Both the position numbers and the translations under genes were made by a program. Source: Chryseobacterium paludis (GTDB lineage: Bacteria > Bacteroidota > Bacteroidia > Flavobacteriales > Weeksellaceae). Taken from it: a stretch of DNA of 64,000 nucleotides. The notes under the pieces are model-generated. The model was not told the origin of the DNA and searched no databases. It worked only from the letters and a program-made list of their open reading frames with translations. Shown one piece after another: positions 27,066 through 37,200 of the stretch. The stretch is from contig NZ_CP099966.1 in the NCBI RefSeq assembly GCF_025403485.1, forward strand, positions 930,001 through 994,000, in the 5' to 3' direction. Positions within the stretch are counted from its first letter, which is position 1. Every line of letters starts with the position of its first letter.

Positions 27066-27677
27066 ATGATTCCAAATTTTAAAGCACATCCGTGGCATGG
27101 GATTTCTGCAGGGGAAGATGCGCCAAATGTTGTAAATGTATTTGTGGAAATCGTTCCTTCAGATACTATTAAGTATGAAGTTGACAAGGAAACTGGATAT
27201 TTAAAAGTAGACCGTCCTCAGAAATTTTCAAATATTATTCCTGCTCTATATGGTTTTGTTCCAAGAACATATTGCCATAATGAAGTAATGAAGTTAGCTG
27301 TTGAGAGTGGAGCAGATGATGTAACAATGGGAGATCATGACCCATTAGATATTTGTGTATTAAGTTCACACAATATTCATTCAGGAGGAATGCTTATGGA
27401 AGCTATTCCAATCGGTGGTTTCAAAATGATTGATGGTGGTGAGGCTGATGATAAAATTGTAGCGGTAATGGTAGGTGACCACGCTTTTGGACATTTCAGA
27501 GATATCGCTGAATTACCTGAAGCTGAAGTAAGAAGACTGATGCATTATTTCTTAACATACAAAAACTTACCGGATGAGCCTGCTAAATGTAGAATTCAGG
27601 AGGTGTATGGGGTTGAACATGCTAGAAAAGTAATTAAAGCGTCTCAAAAAGATTACGCGGAAAAATTCGGCGGATAA
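27066..27677 (+). CDS. ppa: Inorganic pyrophosphatase, family I
   Basis: The 203-residue enzyme hydrolyses cytoplasmic pyrophosphate with Mg2+. The signature DHDPLDICVLS (residues about 96-106) holds metal-binding Asp; the usual form is DGDPLD, so the second position is His instead of Gly. The protein is slightly longer than the E. coli enzyme (176). It is followed by a terminator and by hppA, so soluble and membrane pyrophosphatases are neighbours. Confidence 0.92.
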   Translation: MIPNFKAHPWHGISAGEDAPNVVNVFVEIVPSDTIKYEVDKETGYLKVDRPQKFSNIIPALYGFVPRTYCHNEVMKLAVESGADDVTMGDHDPLDICVLSSHNIHSGGMLMEAIPIGGFKMIDGGEADDKIVAVMVGDHAFGHFRDIAELPEAEVRRLMHYFLTYKNLPDEPAKCRIQEVYGVEHARKVIKASQKDYAEKFGG

Positions 27678-27699
27678 TAATTTCTTTCGATAAATAAAT

Positions 27700-27730
27700 A
27701 AAGGCAGTTGAGTTTTCAGCTGCCTTTTTT
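27700..27730 (+). terminator. Terminator after ppa
   Basis: AAAGGCAG / CTGCCTTT with a T-run. Confidence 0.8.
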
Positions 27731-27908
27731 CTTTGCAATAAGGGGAGTTTAAAATGAATAATTTTCATTTTACAGAGTATAATTCATTGTTTGGTGATGA
27801 TTTTATTTATAATAATATGATTAATTAGGGTTGATTTTACAAAGCATTTGGAAATTTTGTTATATTTATAAAACTAATTACAATTTTTTAATATAAAAAT
27901 AATAAACT

Positions 27909-30650
27909 ATGAATTTGTTCTATTTGGTTCCGGTTTTTGGTGTTATCGCTCTACTATATACTTTTATACAAAGTAATTGGGTGCAAAAACAGAATGCCGG
28001 AAATGAAAAAATGAAAATTATCAGCGGACACATTGCTGACGGTGCTATGGCCTTCTTAAAGGCAGAGTACAAGATCTTAACTTATTTTGTAGTAGTTGTA
28101 GCTATTTTATTAGCGATAATGGGGATGAGTAATTCCAATTCACATTGGAGTATTGGGGTAGCCTTTGCTGTAGGCGCTGTCTTTTCTGCTACTGCGGGTT
28201 TTATAGGAATGAAGATAGCTACAAAAGCCAATGTAAGAACTGCAGAAGCTGCAAGAACGTCATTATCTAAGGCGTTAAAAGTTTCATTTACAGGAGGTTC
28301 TGTGATGGGGATGGGTGTTGCTGGTTTGGCTGTTTTAGGTTTGGGAGCTTTATTTTTAATCATTAAACAGATCTTTGCACCAGATGCAACTGTTGATTCC
28401 CATGAAATGGAGAAAACAATAGAGATTCTTACGGGGTTTTCTTTAGGGGCAGAATCTATAGCTTTATTTGCAAGAGTTGGTGGTGGTATTTACACCAAGG
28501 CTGCCGATGTTGGTGCTGACTTAGTGGGAAAAGTAGAAGCGGGAATTCCTGAAGATGACCCAAGAAACCCAGCTACGATTGCTGATAACGTGGGGGATAA
28601 TGTTGGTGATGTTGCGGGGATGGGAGCTGATTTATTTGGTTCATATGTTGCAACGGTATTGGCTACAATGGTATTAGGAAGAGAAACAATTTCGGTTGAC
28701 TCTTTTGGAGGCTTCGCGCCTATTCTTCTTCCAATGCTTATAGCTGGAACAGGAATCATTTTTTCCATGATAGGAACTTTATTTGTGAGAATCAACGATA
28801 ACGATGGGGCTTCAACCTCTAGTGTACAAAATGCTTTGAATTTAGGAAACTGGGGAAGTATTGTAATTACTGCAATAGCCTCTTATTTTCTAGTTACCTA
28901 TATATTACCTGAAACCATGGTATTAAGAGGACACGAGTTTACTAAAATGGGTGTTTTCGGGGCCATCATGGTTGGATTGGTTGTTGGTACGCTGATGAGT
29001 ATCATTACTGAATTTTATACGGCAATAGGGAAAAGACCTGTTTCCAGTATTGTACGACAATCTTCTACAGGGCATGCAACCAATATAATTGGAGGTCTTG
29101 CTGTAGGAATGGAATCTACTTTGCTTCCGATTATTGTTTTGGCGGGAGGTATTTACGGATCTTATTTATGCGCAGGTCTTTATGGAGTTGCTATTGCAGC
29201 AGCCGGAATGATGGCAACTACTGCAATGCAGTTAGCCATTGATGCTTTTGGGCCCATTGCTGATAATGCAGGTGGAATTGCTGAAATGAGTGAGCTTCCA
29301 AAAGAAGTGCGTGAAAAAACAGATATTCTTGATGCTGTAGGAAATACTACCGCTGCTACAGGAAAAGGATTTGCTATTGCTTCTGCTGCCTTAACTGCCT
29401 TAGCTTTATTTGCTGCATTCGTAGGAATTGCAGGAATTGATGGAATAGATATCTACAGAGCTGATGTTTTAGCTGGTTTGTTTGTGGGCGGAATGATTCC
29501 TTTTATCTTTTCATCTTTGGCAATTACGGCTGTTGGACAGGCAGCAATGGCTATGGTTGAAGAAGTAAGAAGACAGTTCCGTGAGATCCCTGGAATTCTG
29601 GAAGGTACTGCGGAACCAGAATATGAAAAATGTGTTGCTATATCTACAGATGCATCAATCAGAAAAATGATGCTTCCGGGTGCTATTGCTATAATATCTC
29701 CATTATTGGTAGGATTTATCTTCGGACCTGAAGTTTTAGGAGGATTTCTGGCTGGAGCTACGGTATGTGGAGTTTTAATGGGAATGTTTCAGAACAATGC
29801 TGGTGGAGCTTGGGATAATGCAAAAAAATCATTTGAAAAGGGAGTAGAAATTAACGGACAAACTTATTATAAGGGTTCCGAACCTCATAAAGCATCTGTA
29901 ACTGGTGATACTGTTGGAGATCCATTTAAAGATACTTCAGGGCCATCGATGAATATCTTGATTAAATTAATGTCTATTGTATCATTGGTCATTGCTCCAA
30001 CATTGGCAACACTGCATAAAGACAAAATTGAAGCTGAAAGAAAGGCAACAATTGAAACTCTTTTAGGTAAAGTCGGAGCACATTCAGGTATACAAAACAT
30101 CGGTTCTGCATCTGCTACAGCTGCTGTAGTATCAAACGAGATTAAAGGGCATTTAAATGAAAATGGAGATTTCGTATATGAAACAGGAAATATTCAGGAC
30201 ATAAAGCTTAGCAATGGAAATACTATTTCGATTGGAGAAAACAGCCGTTTGTTTGAAATGTATAATAACATTAAAAATAAAAACCAATCTGTTTTAGATC
30301 CTAACAATTGGTATACTGTTGAGAATCTGTATTTCGAGAGTGGTTCTAGTGATTTTAAAGCTGGTTCTGAAGCGCAGCTGAATACTCTGGCGGAATTGCT
30401 GAATGCCTTTCCTAATCTAAAAATAAAACTAGGAGGTTATACGGATAATACAGGAAATGAAGATAGTAATAAAAGGTTATCCAATCTGAGAGCACAGACG
30501 GCTAAATTGAAGCTATTGGAAATGGGAATCTCTTCAGATAGAGTGGAAGCGGAAGGATATGGCTCTCAATATCCTGTTTGTGAAGCAAATGATACTGATG
30601 AATGTAAAGCAAAAAACAGAAGGATTGATGTGAGGGTTCTTTCTCTTTAA
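27909..30650 (+). CDS. hppA: Membrane ion-translocating pyrophosphatase fused to an OmpA-like domain
   Basis: The 913-residue protein couples pyrophosphate hydrolysis to Na+ or H+ pumping across the inner membrane. The mPPase part (about residues 1-700) has all hallmarks, including [22 protein letters not shown] near residues 218-240. [12 protein letters not shown], with Ala where K+-independent enzymes have Lys, suggests K+ dependence and hence a Na+- or dual Na+/H+-pump. After a linker (about 705-800) comes an OmpA-like domain with [18 protein letters not shown] and KNRRIDVRV near the C-terminus, which usually binds peptidoglycan. Typical mPPases stop near 700-750 residues. Confidence 0.93.
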   Translation: MNLFYLVPVFGVIALLYTFIQSNWVQKQNAGNEKMKIISGHIADGAMAFLKAEYKILTYFVVVVAILLAIMGMSNSNSHWSIGVAFAVGAVFSATAGFIGMKIATKANVRTAEAARTSLSKALKVSFTGGSVMGMGVAGLAVLGLGALFLIIKQIFAPDATVDSHEMEKTIEILTGFSLGAESIALFARVGGGIYTKAADVGADLVGKVEAGIPEDDPRNPATIADNVGDNVGDVAGMGADLFGSYVATVLATMVLGRETISVDSFGGFAPILLPMLIAGTGIIFSMIGTLFVRINDNDGASTSSVQNALNLGNWGSIVITAIASYFLVTYILPETMVLRGHEFTKMGVFGAIMVGLVVGTLMSIITEFYTAIGKRPVSSIVRQSSTGHATNIIGGLAVGMESTLLPIIVLAGGIYGSYLCAGLYGVAIAAAGMMATTAMQLAIDAFGPIADNAGGIAEMSELPKEVREKTDILDAVGNTTAATGKGFAIASAALTALALFAAFVGIAGIDGIDIYRADVLAGLFVGGMIPFIFSSLAITAVGQAAMAMVEEVRRQFREIPGILEGTAEPEYEKCVAISTDASIRKMMLPGAIAIISPLLVGFIFGPEVLGGFLAGATVCGVLMGMFQNNAGGAWDNAKKSFEKGVEINGQTYYKGSEPHKASVTGDTVGDPFKDTSGPSMNILIKLMSIVSLVIAPTLATLHKDKIEAERKATIETLLGKVGAHSGIQNIGSASATAAVVSNEIKGHLNENGDFVYETGNIQDIKLSNGNTISIGENSRLFEMYNNIKNKNQSVLDPNNWYTVENLYFESGSSDFKAGSEAQLNTLAELLNAFPNLKIKLGGYTDNTGNEDSNKRLSNLRAQTAKLKLLEMGISSDRVEAEGYGSQYPVCEANDTDECKAKNRRIDVRVLSL

Positions 30651-30669
30651 TTCAAAATAATATTTTTAT

Positions 30670-30700
30670 AAAAGCACCACAATATGTGGTGCTTTTTTTA
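30670..30700. terminator. Terminator between hppA and the aminotransferase
   Basis: AAAGCACCAC / GTGGTGCTTT with a T-run on the plus strand, between converging genes. Confidence 0.85.
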
Positions 30701-30708
30701 TTGATATC

Positions 30709-31848
30709 TTATAAGTTCTTTCTTAAATGTTCCATTGCCTGAATGATCACTTCATCTTTTTTAATGAAGCTAAATCTAAGGTAATCAGAGTTTTGTCTCG
30801 AGTTGTAAAATGCTGAAAGAGGAAGGCATGCCACTTTTTTTTCAATGGTTAACCATCTTGAGAATTCTACATCGGACATGGTTGAAGAAACTTTTCTGAA
30901 ATTAACGATCTGAAAAACGCTACCCTCAGATTTATGCTCAACTTCTAATGGAGTGTTCTTAACCAGTTCATTAAAAAGATCCCTTTTTCCCTGTATTAGA
31001 ATTCTATTTTCGGATGGGTCAAATACTTCTAAATACTTTGCTATGGCATATTGGGCTGGTGCATTGGCACTATAAGAAATATATTGTTGATGACATCTGA
31101 ATTTAGAGGTTAAATCAGGAGTTGCCAACATGTAGCTGACTTTCCATCCGGAGGTATGAAACATTTTACCAAATGAAAAAATGCAAAATGTTCTTTTCAT
31201 CAGCTCCGGATGAATAAAAGAACTGTAATGCTCTTTATCATCGTAACAATAGGTGTCATAAATTTCTTCGGAAATTAAATATATTTCCTGATGTTTGATC
31301 ATATCATATAGTTGATCCCATTCAGTTTGAGACCATATTTTTCCTGTTGGATTCTGCGGAGAATTAACAATAATCGCCTTAGTTTTTTCAGATAAACAAT
31401 TTTGAAGTTTATCCCAATTTATCGTGAAATCATTGTCAAGATCATAATAAACAGGAATGCCGCCATTAAGGACTACTGATGGGCCATAAGTGTAATAAGA
31501 AGGTTGGATGATAATAACTTCATCCCCTTGATTTAAAATGCATTGTAGGGAGGTATGTAAAGCAAAAGTTGCACATGGTACGATCGTGATCTCTTCTTTT
31601 TTTAAATGAATAGAGTTTTTACGGTTAAAATTAAACTTTATGATGGATTCTATAAGTAAAGGATTACCGGCAAGTGGCTCATATTGATGATAATTAAGCT
31701 CTGCAGATTCTTTAAGATAGTATCTTAATCGGGGATCAATATCAAAATCAGGAAGCCCTAATGACAAGTCAAAACTGTTGTTTTTTGAGGCCAATTCAGA
31801 CATATCCGTAAAAAATGAATAATGATTAAATCCGAAAATATTTTCCAT
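30709..31848 (-). CDS. Class I/II PLP aminotransferase
   Basis: The 379-residue enzyme resembles methionine/kynurenine-type aminotransferases (YbdL group). The PLP Lys is in SFGKMFHTSGWK (near residue 231). NSPQNPTGK and the SEEIYDTYCYD block are conserved. Substrates are probably Met, aromatic amino acids or kynurenine; this cannot be fixed from sequence alone. No pathway partners are adjacent. Confidence 0.88.
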   Translation of the reverse strand: MENIFGFNHYSFFTDMSELASKNNSFDLSLGLPDFDIDPRLRYYLKESAELNYHQYEPLAGNPLLIESIIKFNFNRKNSIHLKKEEITIVPCATFALHTSLQCILNQGDEVIIIQPSYYTYGPSVVLNGGIPVYYDLDNDFTINWDKLQNCLSEKTKAIIVNSPQNPTGKIWSQTEWDQLYDMIKHQEIYLISEEIYDTYCYDDKEHYSSFIHPELMKRTFCIFSFGKMFHTSGWKVSYMLATPDLTSKFRCHQQYISYSANAPAQYAIAKYLEVFDPSENRILIQGKRDLFNELVKNTPLEVEHKSEGSVFQIVNFRKVSSTMSDVEFSRWLTIEKKVACLPLSAFYNSRQNSDYLRFSFIKKDEVIIQAMEHLRKNL

Positions 31849-31865
31849 TTATTGTGCATTTAAAT

Positions 31866-31873
31866 CAAATATA
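31866..31873 (-). promoter_or_regulatory. Promoter -7 element for the aminotransferase
   Basis: The minus strand reads TATATTTG, about 17 bp before the start codon. Confidence 0.5.
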
Positions 31874-31936
31874 AGGAAAAATGCAATTTGTTATAGATTA
31901 AATAAATTTTGTTACTTTTAAGAAAATTATATTATA

Positions 31937-32977
31937 ATGAAAAAGATACTTATTCCTCTTTTTACTGTTGTGATACTATCAAGTTGTGAAACGGCTAAGG
32001 TTACTACTAATGGGCAACCTTCTTCAAAAGTATTATCAAAATCTGAAAAAGCATTTCAGTCTGCATATCATGAAATTAAGATTGATGATCTAAAGAAAAA
32101 TCTATATGTAATTGCTTCAGATGAAATGGAGGGCAGAGATACAGGAAGCCCGGGACAGAAAAAAGCGGGAGAGTATATGGTTAATTTTTATAAAGAGCAT
32201 GGAATTTCTTTTCCTAAAACCTTAGGGTCTTATTATCAGAAAGTTCCGGCTTCTTTCATGCAACAAAGAGGAGGAAGGAATCTTCCGGATTCAGAGAATA
32301 TCCTAGCGTTTATTGAAGGTTCAGAAAAGCCCGAAGAAATTGTGGTTATTTCCGGACATTATGACCATGTAGGTACAAAAAATGGAGTCGTATATAATGG
32401 AGCAGATGATGATGGTAGTGGAACCGTAGCTGTTATGGAAATTGCTAAAGCTTTTCAAAGTGCTAAAAAAGCAGGTAATGGTCCTAAAAGATCAATTTTA
32501 TTTCTACATGTAACCGGGGAGGAGCATGGATTATTTGGCTCGGAGTATTATACAGATAACCCTGTTTTTCCACTTGCTCATACAGTCGTAGATCTTAATA
32601 TTGATATGATTGGAAGAGATGATCCGGAAAACAGAGGAAAAAATTATGTCTATGTTATAGGTTCAGAGATGTTAAGCTCACAACTGAAAGTGATCAACGA
32701 GGCTGCTAATAAAAAAACCAGTAATCTGGAACTAAACTACAAATATGATGATCCTAATGATCCGGATAGATTGTATTACAGATCAGATCATTATAATTTT
32801 GCAAAGAACAATATACCAGTAGCCTTTTTCTTTGACGGAATCCATGAAGATTACCATAAACCAACTGATGATGTAGAAAAGATTGATTTTAGCTTGCTAC
32901 AGAAAAGAGCTCAATTGGTATTTGCTACTGCTTGGGAAATTGCAAATAGAACAGAAAGAATTGCGGTTGATAAATAA
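31937..32977 (+). CDS. M28 family peptidase lipoprotein
   Basis: The 346-residue metalloaminopeptidase has a lipobox (VVILSSC) and is likely an envelope lipoprotein. The M28 metal residues are visible: SGHYDHVG (His, metal), NGADDDGSGT (Asp, bridging), TGEEHGLFGS (catalytic Glu and metal Glu), NIDMIG (metal Asp) and HEDYHKPTD (metal His). It trims N-terminal residues of peptides in the periplasm or outside. It has an intergenic gap on both sides and appears monocistronic. Confidence 0.92.
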   Translation: MKKILIPLFTVVILSSCETAKVTTNGQPSSKVLSKSEKAFQSAYHEIKIDDLKKNLYVIASDEMEGRDTGSPGQKKAGEYMVNFYKEHGISFPKTLGSYYQKVPASFMQQRGGRNLPDSENILAFIEGSEKPEEIVVISGHYDHVGTKNGVVYNGADDDGSGTVAVMEIAKAFQSAKKAGNGPKRSILFLHVTGEEHGLFGSEYYTDNPVFPLAHTVVDLNIDMIGRDDPENRGKNYVYVIGSEMLSSQLKVINEAANKKTSNLELNYKYDDPNDPDRLYYRSDHYNFAKNNIPVAFFFDGIHEDYHKPTDDVEKIDFSLLQKRAQLVFATAWEIANRTERIAVDK

Positions 32978-33089
32978 TAAATTGTTATTATATAAGTTTA
33001 AAATATTTGCATCGTTTACTTTAAATATTCATGTGTAAATATTTATAATATAATTGATTATATATTTTAATTAAAGTATTGAATTAATA

Positions 33090-33533
33090 ATGAATATTAG
33101 AGAAGCAAAGAAAAGTGATATTCAGGAAATGCAGGTAATTAGAAACTCTGTTAAAGAAAATATCCTGTCTGATCCTAATCTTGTTTCGGATAATGATTAC
33201 AAAGAATTTCTATTTGAAAGAGGTAAAGGCTGGGTCTGCGAAATTGGTAATCAGATGGTAGGCTTTTCAATCGTTGATCTGAAAGAAAATAATATTTGGG
33301 CATTATTTGTTCATCCCAATTTTGAGAACATGGGAATCGGACGGGAACTTCAAAATATTATGCTGGACTGGTATTTTGAACAAACCGATAAAAGTGTCTG
33401 GTTAGGTACTGCATTTAAAACTAGAGCAGAAGGGTTTTATGAAAAATTTGGCTGGCAAAATATAGGAATGCATGGAACTAAGGAAACTAAATTTGAAATG
33501 ACTTATAATAACTGGAAAAAAGAAAAACAATGA
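33090..33533 (+). CDS. GNAT family N-acetyltransferase
   Basis: The 147-residue protein has the acetyl-CoA-binding motif A region LFVHPNFENMGIGRELQ (residues about 71-87) and the C-terminal FYEKFGWQNIG. The substrate is unknown. Its stop overlaps the next start by ATGA, so the three small genes 33090-34408 form a tight operon. Confidence 0.85.
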   Translation: MNIREAKKSDIQEMQVIRNSVKENILSDPNLVSDNDYKEFLFERGKGWVCEIGNQMVGFSIVDLKENNIWALFVHPNFENMGIGRELQNIMLDWYFEQTDKSVWLGTAFKTRAEGFYEKFGWQNIGMHGTKETKFEMTYNNWKKEKQ

Positions 33534-33898
33534 AATCACCCGTAAAATCTATTCGCCCATTTGTCGGGGCTAAAAATTTTGCTGTCAGTAGAGCATTTTA
33601 TACCGATCTGGGATTTGAAGAAATTGTTTTAGAAACCAAGTTATCTCTGTTCAAAAAAGGGGATATTGCTTTTTACCTTCAGGACGCCTATGTAAAAGAC
33701 TGGATTGATAATACCATGATCTTTGTTGAAGTTGACAATGTGGAAGACTACTGGAAAGAACTGGTATTTCTAAATCTAACAGAAAAATATACAGATGCAA
33801 AGCTGGTGCCTATCAGGACTATGGATTGGGGAAAAGAGTGTTTCGTGCATGATCCCTCTGGTATTTTATGGCATTTTGGAGAATTTTTCACTCAGTAA
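33530..33898 (+). CDS. VOC/glyoxalase-like protein (bleomycin resistance type)
   Basis: The 122-residue protein fits the VOC fold with the repeat starts SIRPFVGAKNFAVSRAFYTDLGF and the Glu-containing DNVEDYWKEL. A late HDPSGILWHFGE resembles bleomycin-resistance members. It may bind or process a toxic small molecule. It overlaps the upstream GNAT gene by four bases. The two are often paired in bacterial genomes. Confidence 0.8.
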   Translation: MKSPVKSIRPFVGAKNFAVSRAFYTDLGFEEIVLETKLSLFKKGDIAFYLQDAYVKDWIDNTMIFVEVDNVEDYWKELVFLNLTEKYTDAKLVPIRTMDWGKECFVHDPSGILWHFGEFFTQ

Positions 33899-33904
33899 TT
33901 GAAT

Positions 33905-34408
33905 ATGATTTACGCTTTTGATACGTATTACTATGAAGAATATGCCAATACAATTTGCCTTGCATTTAAAGATTGGGAAGATGCTGAAGAAACGACAATT
34001 TACAGTGAAAAAACAAATATTACGTCTGACTATGAAAGTGGAGCTTTCTACAAAAGGGAACTTCCATGCATATTGAGTCTATTGTCACAAATAGATCTTA
34101 AAGAAGGAGATATTCTTTTGGTGGATGGTTATGTAACTTTAAATGATGAAGGAAAAATAGGGCTAGGTGGTTATTTACACCAAACCTTAGAAGAAAAATA
34201 TCCTGTAGTTGGAATTGCAAAAAATGAGTTTTCAACTCCAGATTCTCAAAGGAGAAAAATCTATAGGGGTGAGAGTAAGACACCATTATTTCTTACATCA
34301 AAAGGAATGGATGTGGATCTTTTAAAAACCAAAATAGAACAAATGCATGGATCGTACAGAATACCAACATTACTTAAAAAATTAGATCAATTAACAAGGA
34401 TTGAATAA
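33905..34408 (+). CDS. Endonuclease V-related protein
   Basis: The 167-residue protein, from ATG 33905, resembles endonuclease V (Nfi), which cuts DNA or RNA next to inosine. It has an N-terminal MIYAFDTYYY with an Asp in the first active-site strand, LLVDGYVTLND with the second metal Asp, and GLGGYLHQTLEEKYPVVGIAKN corresponding to the HPR region, but there is no HPR Arg here. Typical proteins are about 220 residues, so it is shorter and may be a divergent member. A TTG start at 33899 is less likely. It follows the VOC gene by 6 bp. Confidence 0.7.
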   Translation: MIYAFDTYYYEEYANTICLAFKDWEDAEETTIYSEKTNITSDYESGAFYKRELPCILSLLSQIDLKEGDILLVDGYVTLNDEGKIGLGGYLHQTLEEKYPVVGIAKNEFSTPDSQRRKIYRGESKTPLFLTSKGMDVDLLKTKIEQMHGSYRIPTLLKKLDQLTRIE

Positions 34409-34477
34409 TCTAATCTATTTCTAAGAAATCGGTGATTGTAATTATTCATCTGATTTTTTATGATATCAGCATATTAC

Positions 34478-34524
34478 AAAAGAATAGGAAACAGAAATAA
34501 AGTTCTGCTTCCTATTCTTTATTT
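34478..34524. terminator. Bidirectional terminator between endonuclease V-like and efflux genes
   Basis: AAAGAATAGGAA / TTCCTATTCTTT is a 12-bp stem between converging genes. Confidence 0.8.
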
Positions 34525-34549
34525 AGATAAACAATTGATTGCTAAATGA

Positions 34550-36139
34550 TTAATATGGAATGCTGCCTTTTCGCAGTTTGAGAACAATATTTTGTATTCC
34601 CGGTAGAAATATTAAAATAACGATTACAACCAGTAATCCAACCAGCATCACATCATAATAATCTTTCGTTGAATGTATCAATATCTGTTCTTTTATAAAG
34701 TAGTTCAGATAGGCATTTGAAGCTCCTTTTGAAGTGTATATATCATTACCTGCATTCAAATAGGCCTGTTGTATATTTTGTAAAGTGAGTGATAGCTGAG
34801 GATTGATTTCTGTTATTGATTCTCGGACTTTATCGTTTGCTTCAGATCTGGTGTATAATTGCGTGTAATTGTTTACAGCCATACTGGTGCTAAATCCTAA
34901 GAACCGTGCAAATATACCAACCATGGAAGCATTGAAAGCAACTTTAGGGGGTGCAGAGGAAGCCATAAAAGACACAATGGGAACAAATAATACCCCCGTA
35001 GAAACTCCATAGATAAACAACGGAAGAATAAAATCTTTAGTTTCACCTGTTGAAGATACAAAATGTAGCATGTAAAAATAATAACAAGCCATAATGATAA
35101 ACCCTGTTATAATAATCCTTATTAAGGAAACTCCCATTAAGATAAAACGGGCTGTAACAAACATACTTACGGCTGTACCCAGGATTACAGCTAGCCAAAT
35201 AGGGATGATATGAAGCGGATCGGTTCCCAGTACGACCTCTATATACCCGTATGTAAGTCCGGTTGTTCCCTTAAATATGTAAAAAACAAAAAGTAATAAT
35301 AAGCCTATTATAAAGTTTTTAGCTTTAAAAATCTGTAAATTAATTATTGGATGTCTCAACCTTTTTTCTCTGGCAATGAAAAGAAATAACAGAATAATAA
35401 AGAATATGGTCAAAAGAACAATAAGCGTACTATCAAACCAATTGAGTTGCTGACCATATATCAAAATATATCCAGCAACAGAAGAAAAAGTAAGATAGTA
35501 TAAATATCCGATCCAGTCCACTTTGTAGAGGGGCATCTTTTTATGAAACCTTGCTTTTGAATTCATTGTTATTAAAATCACAAATAACAAAGCAACCAGC
35601 ATCACGATCAGTCCGAAAAATAACCAGTTAAAGTCTGATACATCAAGTAGAACACTACTATAAATTGCATAAACGGGCACTGCTATTTGTATGGCTCCAT
35701 AGAAAATACTATAACCTATTACTCTTGCTCTTGTAGACTGCAAACGGGAGAATACCATATTGAGGACGATGCTGCAAATGAGGGCACAGGCAATTCCCTG
35801 AACGAGTCCGCAGATCAGAAAAACACCCCAGTTTTTAGAATAAAAGCATATTAATGAACTCACTGAATTTACAGTAAGTCCTATAATCAGATACTTTCGG
35901 GGGGCAAAATATTTGGTGATACGAAAATCCAGAGCTAAAAATGTTACAGCTGATGCATAGGTTAGTACCATGGCATATTGTACATCAGAAGGTTGAACTC
36001 CGTAATAACCTGCCATGCTCATGGGTCTTCCATATAAGGCAAAATTGAAGAGTGAAGTCATCAATACTGCAAAAATTACGCTTCTGGCCAGCCATTCGGG
36101 TATCCAACTTTTAAATATAGGTATGTTGTGGGCTTGCAT
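34550..36139 (-). CDS. MFS transporter, EmrB/DHA2 type
   Basis: The 529-residue protein has about 14 predicted membrane helices, the length and count of EmrB/QacA drug:H+ antiporters. It is the inner-membrane pump of a tripartite system with the EmrA-like adaptor (start to stop gap 5 bp) and the TolC-like channel. The substrate is unknown; xenobiotics or fatty acids are common. Its last genes share one transcript, read from the TolC gene. Confidence 0.88.
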   Translation of the reverse strand: MQAHNIPIFKSWIPEWLARSVIFAVLMTSLFNFALYGRPMSMAGYYGVQPSDVQYAMVLTYASAVTFLALDFRITKYFAPRKYLIIGLTVNSVSSLICFYSKNWGVFLICGLVQGIACALICSIVLNMVFSRLQSTRARVIGYSIFYGAIQIAVPVYAIYSSVLLDVSDFNWLFFGLIVMLVALLFVILITMNSKARFHKKMPLYKVDWIGYLYYLTFSSVAGYILIYGQQLNWFDSTLIVLLTIFFIILLFLFIAREKRLRHPIINLQIFKAKNFIIGLLLLFVFYIFKGTTGLTYGYIEVVLGTDPLHIIPIWLAVILGTAVSMFVTARFILMGVSLIRIIITGFIIMACYYFYMLHFVSSTGETKDFILPLFIYGVSTGVLFVPIVSFMASSAPPKVAFNASMVGIFARFLGFSTSMAVNNYTQLYTRSEANDKVRESITEINPQLSLTLQNIQQAYLNAGNDIYTSKGASNAYLNYFIKEQILIHSTKDYYDVMLVGLLVVIVILIFLPGIQNIVLKLRKGSIPY

Positions 36140-36144
36140 TGGAT

Positions 36145-37191
36145 CTAATCTTTATTGATGTACACATTAGCATTCATTCCTGCTGACAGGTTAGCAAGTT
36201 TTTCTTTACTTTCTGTAAGTTTAATTCTCACCGGAATTCGTTGTATAACTTTGACAAAATTTCCTGTTGCATTATCTGGTGGCAGAAGCGAATAGCGTGA
36301 GCCTGTTGTAGGAGAAAGAGATTCTATGGTGCCTGAGAATGTTTCATCAGGAAAGGCGTCTACTTCTATATTTACTTTTTGCCCAATCCTGAATGTTTTG
36401 ATTTGAGTCTCTTTAAAATTGGCTGTCACCCATTTCTCCTGTGATTTGTTTACAAGAAAAGCCAGAGTTTGTCCAGGCTGGATCAATTGCCCCTCCTGAA
36501 TGGTTTTTTTGCCTATCTTACCGTCAAATGGTGCGATGATCACCGTATATCTTATATCAAGATCCTGTCTTTCTATTGATGCTTCTTTTACTTTTATTTC
36601 CGCATTGATGGCTAAACGCTGTGCTTTAATATCATTAAGTTTTGATTCTGCTGCACGAAGTGCTGCAAGTGTTTCATCATAGTCGGATCTATTAGTGAGT
36701 AACGAGGTATGCACATTGTCAAATTTTTGTAGGGTAGTTGATTCATCAGCCAGAAGGTTCTTATAGCGGTCGTACTCTTTTTGCTGCTGATCCAGTTTGG
36801 CTTTAATTCCCAGAATATGGGCTTTGATGACATCTATATTTCTACTCTGGGTTTCTTCACTTGCGCTTAAGATTGGAAGTTTGGCTTGGGATGTAGCTAA
36901 TTCGGCTAAAGCTGTTTCTTTTTTTAAATCATATTCATCCCGCTCAATAAGCACAAGAGTATCTCCTTTATGAACCTCCTGATTGTCCTGATAATAAATC
37001 TTGCTGATATATCCACCCACTTTCACATTTACAGGTGATAAATAAGCTTCTATCTGTGCATCATTGGTTTGTTCACACCAATATCCTTTCCAAAAGTGAA
37101 GCACTGTCCAAATGATAATTGCAATTAATAATAATATTCCTAACCATTGTGTTGCTGCCACTACAATGTGATCTGTTTTATTTTTATTCAT
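36145..37191 (-). CDS. EmrA/HlyD-family periplasmic adaptor
   Basis: The 348-residue protein has one N-terminal membrane helix (residues about 12-30), a lipoyl/biotinyl half-motif (VNVKVGGYISKIYYQDNQEVHKGDTL), a long alpha-helical hairpin and a beta-barrel (residues about 220-330 with PFDGKIGK and ATGNFVKVIQRIPVRI). It links the MFS pump with the outer channel. Gene order is tolC-emrA-emrB in this minus-strand operon, with 5-10 bp gaps. Confidence 0.9.
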   Translation of the reverse strand: MNKNKTDHIVVAATQWLGILLLIAIIIWTVLHFWKGYWCEQTNDAQIEAYLSPVNVKVGGYISKIYYQDNQEVHKGDTLVLIERDEYDLKKETALAELATSQAKLPILSASEETQSRNIDVIKAHILGIKAKLDQQQKEYDRYKNLLADESTTLQKFDNVHTSLLTNRSDYDETLAALRAAESKLNDIKAQRLAINAEIKVKEASIERQDLDIRYTVIIAPFDGKIGKKTIQEGQLIQPGQTLAFLVNKSQEKWVTANFKETQIKTFRIGQKVNIEVDAFPDETFSGTIESLSPTTGSRYSLLPPDNATGNFVKVIQRIPVRIKLTESKEKLANLSAGMNANVYINKD

Positions 37192-37200
37192 AATTTTATT

